This document shows positions 1-4,909 of a stretch of 14,558 nt of DNA, in pieces. The stretch covers positions 1-14,558 of the forward strand of contig DASPLH010000016.1 in assembly GCA_035627675.1 (NCBI GenBank), read 5' to 3'. Made by a program: the position numbers and the translations under genes. Origin of the DNA: DASPLH01 sp035627675 (GTDB taxonomy: Bacteria > Acidobacteriota > Terriglobia > Terriglobales > Acidobacteriaceae). Numbering within the stretch: the stretch's first letter is position 1; the number at the start of each line of letters is the position of its first letter. Below the pieces are notes generated by a model. That model did not search any database. It was given only the letters and a program-made list of their open reading frames with translations, and was not told where the DNA came from.

Positions 1-849
1 CTTGCCCTCTTTCCAGAGCGACTGGTGGGTGTGCATTCCGCTGCCGTTGTCGCCGAAGATCGGCTTCGGCATGAAGGTTACGGTCTTGCCGTACTGGTTG
101 GCGACGTTCTTGACGATGTACTTGTAGAGCATCATCGAGTCGGCGGAAGCCAGCAGCGTGTCGAACTTGACGTCGATCTCCGTCTGGCCGCCGGTCGCCA
201 CCTCGTGGTGGTGACATTCGACTTCTAGTCCGCAGCGCTGCATGGTCAGCACCATCTCGGTGCGCAGGTCCTGGTAGTGGTCCGTCGGAGGCACCGGGAA
301 ATAGCCCTCCTTGTAGCGCGGACGGTAGCCGAGGTTGGCCTCGCGGCGGCCTGAGTTCCAGCGGCCCTCCTCGGCGTCAATGTAGTAGAAGCCCTGGTTC
401 TCGCGCACGTCGAACGACACGTTGTCGAAGATGAAGAACTCGGCCTCGGCTCCGAAGTACGCCGTGTCGGCGAGTCCGGTGGAACCGATATACATCTCGG
501 CCTTCTGCGCGATGTATCGCGGATCGCGGTCGTAGCGCTGCTTGGTGACCGGATCGATGACGTCGGCGATCATCACCAGGGTGGGCACCTCGGTGAACGG
601 ATCCAGCACGAAGGTCTTCGGGTCGGGTATGAGCAGCATGTCGGACTCGTGGATGGCCGCCCAGCCGCGGATCGAGGAGCCGTCCATGCCGAAGCCCTCC
701 TCGAACGAGGCTTCCGTAAGCTGCGAGATCGGGTAGGAGACGTGATGTTGCAGCCCGGGAAGATCGGTGAACCTGAGGTCCAGCATCTCAACGCCGTTCT
801 TCTTTGCAAACTCCAGTACGGACTTGGGGTCAGCCACCGTGTCGGGCAT
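1..849 (-). CDS. glnA: Glutamine synthetase type I, N-terminal 283 residues (3' end outside window)
   Basis: Catalyses the ATP-dependent condensation of glutamate and ammonia to glutamine, the central step of ammonia assimilation; a cytosolic dodecamer in this family. Translating the minus strand from the ATG at 849 gives an N-terminal beta-grasp region with GMDGSSIRGW (54-63). The catalytic domain follows: GAEAEFFIFD (133-142, metal-binding Glu), HHHEVATGGQTEID (213-226) and FGDNGSGMHTHQSLW (265-279, the ATP/glutamate-binding signature). Codon 283 ends exactly at base 1, so about 190 residues, including any adenylylation site, lie outside. Start choice: AGGAG (858-862 on the complement) sits 8 nt before the ATG. 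It is divergent from a LysR-type gene, and its ribosome binding site lies inside an inverted repeat described separately. Family identity is certain; regulation is inference. Confidence 0.97.
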   Translation of the reverse strand, partial: MPDTVADPKSVLEFAKKNGVEMLDLRFTDLPGLQHHVSYPISQLTEASFEEGFGMDGSSIRGWAAIHESDMLLIPDPKTFVLDPFTEVPTLVMIADVIDPVTKQRYDRDPRYIAQKAEMYIGSTGLADTAYFGAEAEFFIFDNVSFDVRENQGFYYIDAEEGRWNSGRREANLGYRPRYKEGYFPVPPTDHYQDLRTEMVLTMQRCGLEVECHHHEVATGGQTEIDVKFDTLLASADSMMLYKYIVKNVANQYGKTVTFMPKPIFGDNGSGMHTHQSLWKEGK

Positions 850-856
850 GAGGACA

Positions 857-961
857 GCTCCTATCGGAAAGCGGAATATCTCAACTTCTCAGGATAGGAG
901 CCTAGGCGTAATGTGACCAATCGATTGTTCTTATCGGCCCATAACGAGGGTTTATAGGAGC
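857..961. promoter_or_regulatory. Triple ATAGGAGC site and SD-containing inverted repeat in the glnA/LysR intergenic region
   Basis: GCTCCTATC (857-865) and GATAGGAGC (893-901) form a perfect 9-bp inverted repeat with a 27-nt spacer. A third copy of ATAGGAGC lies at 954-961, exactly 60 bp after the copy at 894-901 and in the same orientation. The 857-865 arm carries the glnA Shine-Dalgarno sequence, so a glnA transcript beginning upstream of 901 could fold to hide it. Alternatively, the copies are DNA operators for a regulator, perhaps the adjacent LysR protein. A second small dyad, TTAT-N6-ATAA (931-944), lies between. The repeats are seen directly; the function is inference. Confidence 0.5.
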
Positions 962-1024
962 TGGGTGAGCGGCGAGGCCGGCGGCGCGGACAGGTTGGTG
1001 TTCTGCGAGGTGCCGTGTAGCCCT

Positions 1025-1030
1025 TACAAT
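1025..1030 (+). promoter_or_regulatory. Probable -10 element (TACAAT) for the LysR gene, leaderless arrangement
   Basis: TACAAT lies 9 nt before the ATG at 1040, so transcription would start about 0-2 nt from the start codon. No good Shine-Dalgarno sequence precedes this ATG and no clear -35 hexamer is visible. The same geometry is seen at 4895-4900 and 12337-12342. Confidence 0.5.
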
Positions 1031-1039
1031 GGTGCGTCC

Positions 1040-1939
1040 ATGGATTTCGACCAGTTTGAGACTTTCGTCGAGGTTGCACGACACCTGAGCTTTTCGCGCG
1101 CGGCGGAACGCCGTTTCCGCACGCAACCGGCGATCTCCGCGCAGATTCGGGCGCTGGAAGCCGAGATCGGGGCGAAGCTGCTCGACCGTACCGGCGGCAA
1201 GGTCGCGCTGACGGCAGCCGGCAAGGTCTTCCTGCAATACGTCGAACGATCGTTGGAGGAGCGTCGGGCGATTCTCGCCACGGTCGCGGAGATGGACCGC
1301 GTGCCTCGCGCGGGGATCATCGTGGCCGCCAACGAGGGCACCTGCCTGCACATCCTGCCCGAGGTCTTCGCCGAGTTCAAACGCATGTACCCCGACGTGG
1401 GTATCACCGTGAAGCGTTCGGAGTCGCGCGAGGTGCTGGAGTCGGTCGTGGACAACTCGTCGGACTTTGGCGTGGTGGCCATGCCGGTGAGCGACAAGCG
1501 CCTGACTACGGTCGTCATTCACCGCGACGAACTGGTGTTGATCACCGCTCCCGGCCACCCGCTGGCCGGCGCGAGCGAGGCAAGCGCGGACGAGATCGGG
1601 GCCTGCCCGCTGCTGGTTCCAAAACTGGGACGCACTCGCGACGCCATCGAAAACATGCTGCACGAGCGCCGGATCAAGCCGAACATCTCGATGGAGCTGG
1701 ATTCCAGCGAACTGCTGAAGCGCTTTGTCGCCGCAGGAGTGGGAGTCGGGTTCATCGCCAGTTCGAACGCCGCAGCCGACGCGAAGGCCGGTCTGCTGTC
1801 GGTATCGCGCCTGCGCGACGTGCAGATCCGTCGCGACATGGCGCTGGTCTTCCGCAAGGACAAGGCGCTGAGCCGCGCGGCACTGGCGTTCATCGATGTC
1901 GCGGTGAAGTTGAAGTCCGCACAGGCCGCTTCGAGATAG
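1040..1939 (+). CDS. LysR-type transcriptional regulator
   Basis: A 299-residue DNA-binding regulator of typical LysR length. The N-terminus MDFDQFETFVEVAR is the canonical family opening. The winged helix-turn-helix is at about residues 17-36 (SFSRAAERRFRTQPAISAQI), followed by the conserved LEAEIGAKLLDRTGGKVALTAAG segment (39-61) in two runs and a linker helix. From about residue 88 there is a periplasmic-binding-protein-like effector domain, with the late GVGVGFIAS stretch typical of the second lobe. The reading frame is open back to a GTG at 965 with AGGAG 4 nt before it. ATG 1040 is preferred because the family starts here and a TACAAT box sits 9 nt upstream. Divergence from glnA suggests a role in nitrogen metabolism, but the effector and targets cannot be read from sequence. 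Stop at 1937-1939. Confidence 0.93.
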   Translation: MDFDQFETFVEVARHLSFSRAAERRFRTQPAISAQIRALEAEIGAKLLDRTGGKVALTAAGKVFLQYVERSLEERRAILATVAEMDRVPRAGIIVAANEGTCLHILPEVFAEFKRMYPDVGITVKRSESREVLESVVDNSSDFGVVAMPVSDKRLTTVVIHRDELVLITAPGHPLAGASEASADEIGACPLLVPKLGRTRDAIENMLHERRIKPNISMELDSSELLKRFVAAGVGVGFIASSNAAADAKAGLLSVSRLRDVQIRRDMALVFRKDKALSRAALAFIDVAVKLKSAQAASR

Positions 1940-2107
1940 CACGTTCGCGTGCATCGCAAACAGTGCAGCAACGCAGGTCCGGGCCTTGCACCGGTGCGAT
2001 CACTTCCCCCAGTTGGGAAAACTTGCCGCACAACCATTGCACCCGCCGGATTTTTCATTTACTTTTCAAACAAACCGCACACTTACACGGTACGTTGATG
2101 CTTTAGC

Positions 2108-2112
2108 GGAGG
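2108..2112 (+). promoter_or_regulatory. Shine-Dalgarno GGAGG that selects the TTG start of the arginine decarboxylase
   Basis: GGAGG ends 10 nt before TTG 2123 but 22 nt before the first in-frame ATG (2135). The TTG is therefore the more likely start. The region upstream (about 2050-2080) is locally AT-rich and is the probable promoter area, but no convincing -35/-10 pair is visible. Confidence 0.6.
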
Positions 2113-2122
2113 ACAGTAAGAA

Positions 2123-2683
2123 TTGGCCAAAGACATGGTCCCCAAGCGCATCTTTCTGACGAAGGGCGTCGGGAAGCACAAAGAACGGCTCACCTCTTTT
2201 GAGCTTGCATTGCGCGATGCGGGAATTGCCGCCCAGAACCTGGTTCGCGTTTCATCCATCTTCCCACCCAACTGCAAGCTGATTGCCCGCAAGGACGGCT
2301 TGAAGTACCTGAGCCCCGGCGAAGTCGTGTTTGCGGTGGTGGCCGAGAACTCCACGCGCGAACCGCACCGGCTCGTGGCGTCCTCGATCGGATTGGCAAT
2401 GCCGGCCGACCGCTCCACGTACGGCTACCTGAGCGAGCATCACTCGTTCGGCGAGACCGACCAGATCGCGGGCGACTACGCCGAAGAACTGGCGGCCGAG
2501 ATGCTGGCGACCACGCTCGACGTCGATTTCGATCCCGACAAGAGCTGGGACGAAAAGAAGGAAGTGTACCGCCTGTCGAACAAGATCGTGCGCACGGCGA
2601 ACATCACGCAGAGCGCGGTGGGCGACAAGAAGGGCCTCTGGACGACGACGATCGCCGCGGCCATCCTGATTTTCGAAAACTAG
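2123..2683 (+). CDS. pdaD: Pyruvoyl-dependent arginine decarboxylase
   Basis: Converts arginine to agmatine and CO2 using a covalently bound pyruvoyl group rather than pyridoxal phosphate; the first step of agmatine/polyamine formation. The 186-residue product carries NLVRVSSIFPPN (39-50). In this family the proenzyme cleaves itself between the two serines (Ser44-Ser45 here), converting the second serine to the pyruvoyl cofactor and giving beta and alpha chains. Other family features are the opening PKRIFLTKGVG, GEVVFAVVAENST (66-78) and GYLSEHHSFGE (101-111), which contains a likely catalytic glutamate. The C-terminus KKGLWTTTIAAAILIF is typical. It is slightly longer than the archaeal proteins (about 165). 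The start is TTG, supported by GGAGG 10 nt upstream. A strong terminator follows the stop. A deoxyhypusine synthase homologue lies about 0.7 kb downstream on the other strand, suggesting a shared polyamine role (inference). Confidence 0.94.
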   Translation: MAKDMVPKRIFLTKGVGKHKERLTSFELALRDAGIAAQNLVRVSSIFPPNCKLIARKDGLKYLSPGEVVFAVVAENSTREPHRLVASSIGLAMPADRSTYGYLSEHHSFGETDQIAGDYAEELAAEMLATTLDVDFDPDKSWDEKKEVYRLSNKIVRTANITQSAVGDKKGLWTTTIAAAILIFEN

Positions 2684-2695
2684 TCAGAAACGCTG

Positions 2696-2730
2696 AAGCC
2701 ACGGATCACATCCGTGGCTTTTCATCTTTT
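2696..2730 (+). terminator. Intrinsic terminator of the arginine decarboxylase gene
   Basis: AAGCCACGGAT (2696-2706) pairs perfectly with ATCCGTGGCTT (2710-2720) across a 3-nt loop, followed by a broken T-tract to 2730. It starts 12 nt after the stop codon. On the opposite strand the convergent acetyltransferase gene ends inside this hairpin. There is no T-tract in that direction, so it is a good terminator only for the plus strand. Confidence 0.85.
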
Positions 2731-3308
2731 GCGGTCACGCTGCGCACCGGCCGGCACGGGGTGCCCACGGCGACTACGCCGGGAGGTATGTCACTGACGA
2801 CTACGCTTCCGGCTCCGATGACCGCGTCGTCGCCGATCACCACTCCCGGACAGATGACGCTCCGGCCTCCTATCCAGACATTGTTCCCGATGCGGACCGG
2901 CAGTGCGGCCTCGACTCCGGCGCGACGCTGCTCCGGATCCACCGGGTGCAGGGCCGTGTAGATATGCACGCCGGGGCCGATCTGCGCATTGTCGCCGATG
3001 TCGATCCGGTTGCAGTCGAGGAACACGCAGTCGTAGTTGATGAAACCGTTCCGTCCTATGTGGATGTTCCAGCCGTAGTCGCAAAGGAACGGGGAACGAA
3101 GCTGCGTCCCCTCGCCGAACCGCTGGAAGAATGCACACAGCAGGGCGTAGCGGCTGTGCACATCCTCGTTCGGAAGCGAGTTCAAGTCGCGGAGTTTTTC
3201 CTGCCCGGCGGTCAAGAGCGACTGCAATTCGGGGTCACTCGCGTGATACCACTCGCCGGCCAGCATTCTGTCCCGTTCGCTCTGACTGTCTCGTGCGCTC
3301 TGACTCAC
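2706..3308 (-). CDS. Maltose/galactoside O-acetyltransferase-like protein (left-handed beta-helix, hexapeptide repeats)
   Basis: Predicted acetyl-CoA-dependent O-acetyltransferase of the Maa/LacA/NodL group; its acceptor sugar or other substrate is unknown. The N-terminal MLAGEWYHASDPEL and the following helical segment match the mac domain. The rest is a run of hexapeptide turns (INYDCVFLDCNRIDIGDNAQ, IGNNVWIGGRSVICPGVVIG, GDDAVIGAGSVVVSDIPPG) ending in GTPCRPVR. The catalytic His is likely that of YTALHPVDPEQR. The frame is open back to a TTG at 3338, but that start abuts a terminator hairpin. GTG 3308 has GGAG 6 nt before it, and ATG 3266 is a further option directly at MLAGE. The last codons (KPRM, stop at 2706-2708) are encoded by the arm of the opposing terminator. 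A member of this family is not a polyamine N-acetyltransferase, so linkage to its neighbours is unclear. Confidence 0.9.
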   Translation of the reverse strand: MSQSARDSQSERDRMLAGEWYHASDPELQSLLTAGQEKLRDLNSLPNEDVHSRYALLCAFFQRFGEGTQLRSPFLCDYGWNIHIGRNGFINYDCVFLDCNRIDIGDNAQIGPGVHIYTALHPVDPEQRRAGVEAALPVRIGNNVWIGGRSVICPGVVIGDDAVIGAGSVVVSDIPPGVVAVGTPCRPVRSVTAKDEKPRM

Positions 3309-3329
3309 AGCCTTCTCCAAGGTTCTTCG

Positions 3330-3362
3330 ATGCAACAAGGAAGGGCGGCCATGGGCCGCCCT
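3330..3362 (-). terminator. Likely intrinsic terminator of the deoxyhypusine synthase-like gene
   Basis: AGGGCGGCC (3342-3350) and GGCCGCCCT (3354-3362) form a perfect 9-bp stem with a 3-nt loop, 23 bp beyond the stop codon of the minus-strand gene. In the direction of transcription it is followed by a moderately T-rich stretch (TCCTTGTTG) rather than a clean T-tract, so termination may be partial. It separates this gene from the acetyltransferase downstream. Confidence 0.6.
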
Positions 3363-3385
3363 GCGGAATTAGAGTCCGATTACGG

Positions 3386-4513
3386 CTACCGGCTTCCTTC
3401 GTGGGTTCCACGCTCGGAAATCTTCCCTACCACTTCCGGGCCGGCATCGGGATTCTTCTTTAGGCGCTCGAGGACGGCGCCGACGACAAGGGGCAGGCCG
3501 ACGGTGGCGTCCACGAATACCTCGCCGAACTTTCCGCCTTCCTCCGGCGGAACGAACTTGCCCCAGGAAATGGCTTCGCTGTAGGGCGAACCCGACAGGC
3601 CGCCCCAGTGCACCGGCTCCGGGCAGATGCGCAGGCCATAGTGGTAGCGCTTCAACGGCAGATCTTCTCCACCGCGGCGGTGACGGAGTTCGATATACGG
3701 TCCGAACTGCTGCGACCAGTTGCGGGGGACGCCTCCGCCGATGGTGAAGATACCGAGGCGCTTCTGCTTCAGAAGGGTCTCCGCGAAGTGGTTGAGGTCG
3801 ATGAAGGGGTCGAAGTTGATCGGCGGGCGGCCCTGCTTGGCGCGCTTGCGGTTGTGGAGCGCATAGTCGAGTCCCAGTTCCGAGTCACTGAACGCGGGCA
3901 CGAACACGGGGACATTGTTCTCGAACGCCGACTTGAGGATTCCGCGGCCTTCCACGTTCTCATGCAGGTAGCGGCCGATCTCACGGTTGATCTTCCAGGA
4001 GCAGATAGTCTCGGCGGCGTCCCACCGTTCGAACACCTGCGCGACGATGCTCTCCACGAAGTTCAGGTTCGTCTCCGGCTCGAGCGTGTCGTAAACGCGG
4101 TTGTAACCGGCTTCGTAAAGCTCGACGTCGTCCATCTTCTCGTCCCAGACGAAGTGCGACTTGCCGGCGGCCTCGACGAGTCCGTGGGCCATCAACGCGC
4201 CGGTGGAAACGACGGCGTTCACGATGCCGGCATCGATCAGGTCGGCGATGATGAGTCCCTGCTTGGCGACCGTCATCGCGCCGGCAAGGGTCATCACGAC
4301 AAAGCAATCCTTGTCACGAGCCATGGCTTCCAGAACATCGGCGGCCTGGCCGACCTGGCGGCCCGTGAAGGCCGTGCGGGCCATCGCGCGCACGAGGTCG
4401 TCAACGGTGCTGATGCGGGAGAGGTCGAGCGGCTCGAGCGGAACTAGTTTGTCGGAAATCGGGTCGTGGAGCTCGCGGTCGGTGCCCTCACCGTGAGAGT
4501 TGTCGTGGTTCAC
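3386..4513 (-). CDS. Deoxyhypusine synthase-like protein (homospermidine-type aminobutyltransferase family)
   Basis: In eukaryotes and archaea this family uses NAD to move the 4-aminobutyl group of spermidine onto a lysine of eIF5A. Bacteria lack eIF5A, and the bacterial homologues (sometimes named SpeY) are linked to homospermidine-type polyamine formation; the exact acceptor here is unknown. The 375-residue product retains the fold hallmarks: VVSTGALMAHGLVEA (101-115, the NAD-binding region), FVPAFSDSELGLDYAL (204-219), FTIGGGVPRNW (256-266) and GLSGSPYSEAISWGKF (305-320). Lys319 of SWGK matches the lysine that forms the enzyme-substrate imine. The start is GTG at 4513 with AGAGG 6 nt upstream. 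The gene lies 115 bp downstream of a small membrane-protein gene on the same strand and near an arginine decarboxylase. A 12-bp sequence is repeated upstream of and inside its 5' end. Confidence 0.92.
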   Translation of the reverse strand: MNHDNSHGEGTDRELHDPISDKLVPLEPLDLSRISTVDDLVRAMARTAFTGRQVGQAADVLEAMARDKDCFVVMTLAGAMTVAKQGLIIADLIDAGIVNAVVSTGALMAHGLVEAAGKSHFVWDEKMDDVELYEAGYNRVYDTLEPETNLNFVESIVAQVFERWDAAETICSWKINREIGRYLHENVEGRGILKSAFENNVPVFVPAFSDSELGLDYALHNRKRAKQGRPPINFDPFIDLNHFAETLLKQKRLGIFTIGGGVPRNWSQQFGPYIELRHRRGGEDLPLKRYHYGLRICPEPVHWGGLSGSPYSEAISWGKFVPPEEGGKFGEVFVDATVGLPLVVGAVLERLKKNPDAGPEVVGKISERGTHEGSR

Positions 4514-4562
4514 CTTTCACCTCTGACATCGCATGCAGTCGCGTAGTTTGTCGGATTAATCC
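4445..4562. repeat. 12-bp direct repeat and adjacent palindrome at the 5' end of the deoxyhypusine synthase-like gene
   Basis: TAGTTTGTCGGA occurs perfectly at 4445-4456 (inside the coding region, near residue 20) and at 4544-4555 (about 30 bp upstream of the GTG start), 99 bp apart. The upstream copy runs into the perfect palindrome GGATTAATCC (4553-4562). Together they could be regulator sites for this gene, or a chance repeat. No convincing promoter was identified: TTGACG at 4595-4600 (complement) is followed by only weak -10 candidates. Confidence 0.35.
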
Positions 4563-4628
4563 TGAATACGAAGCTAATTGCTATGGGCGAGGAACGTCAA
4601 TGGCGGGAGCGGCGTCGAGCAAGGCGGA

Positions 4629-4805
4629 TCAGCGGGCGAGGATAGAGTAGATACCGTAGGCGAGCAGCAACAGCAGGGCCCATAAGAGCACACCTAAAGG
4701 GATGGTCAGCAGCAGTCCGCGGAAAACTCCAGTGCCAGGCTGACGCTCCTTCGACCCCCCGGCGGGAGCTTCCCGCTTCAGTTTGGATGGTGACTTTTGA
4801 GCCAC
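4629..4805 (-). CDS. Small single-span membrane protein, 58 residues, function unknown
   Basis: This short frame begins at GTG 4805, with GAGG 5 nt upstream, and ends at TGA 4629-4631. The product has a basic, hydrophilic N-terminal half (MAQKSPSKLKREAPAGGSKE) and then a strongly hydrophobic C-terminal segment of about 26 residues (GLLLTIPLGVLLWALLLLLA continuing to YGIYSILAR). This predicts a membrane anchor with the N-terminus in the cytoplasm. The frame is open further upstream to a TGA at about 4886, but no ATG, GTG or TTG precedes 4805, so the GTG is the only ordinary start. It is divergent from the acylase gene and lies 115 bp before the deoxyhypusine synthase-like gene, with which it may be co-transcribed. 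I do not recognise a family. A competing arginine-rich frame across 4597-4887 is judged a shadow. Confidence 0.6.
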   Translation of the reverse strand: MAQKSPSKLKREAPAGGSKERQPGTGVFRGLLLTIPLGVLLWALLLLLAYGIYSILAR

Positions 4806-4894
4806 TCGATCCTCGTGGACGCCGGCGGCGGTTGCCTGATCGGAAATCTCGCGAATCTTGCCTCCAGCGTGCGTCGTAACGGCTCACATGCAGC

Positions 4895-4900
4895 TACAAT
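4895..4900 (+). promoter_or_regulatory. Probable -10 element (TACAAT) for the acylase gene, leaderless arrangement
   Basis: TACAAT lies exactly 9 nt before ATG 4910, the same distance as the TACAAT before the LysR gene. Only a weak GGGA precedes the ATG, so a leaderless or near-leaderless transcript is likely. No good -35 is visible. Confidence 0.5.
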
Positions 4901-4909
4901 CGGGACGAA

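Noticed and set aside
965..1039. GTG start with AGGAG for the LysR protein
   Set aside because: It adds 25 residues unlike any LysR N-terminus. The AGGAG is also one of the repeated sites, and the family start fits ATG 1040.
902..1954. 350-codon minus-strand frame opposite the LysR regulator
   Set aside because: Antisense to a canonical LysR gene, with a low-complexity His/Arg/Ala composition and no motif.
3309..3338. TTG 3338 as the acetyltransferase start
   Set aside because: It begins right at the end of a terminator stem with no separate Shine-Dalgarno sequence. GTG 3308 has GGAG at good spacing.
4597..4887. 96-residue minus-strand frame overlapping the small membrane protein
   Set aside because: Arg/Ser-rich with no hydrophobic pattern or ribosome binding site. 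The other frame gives a sensible membrane protein.
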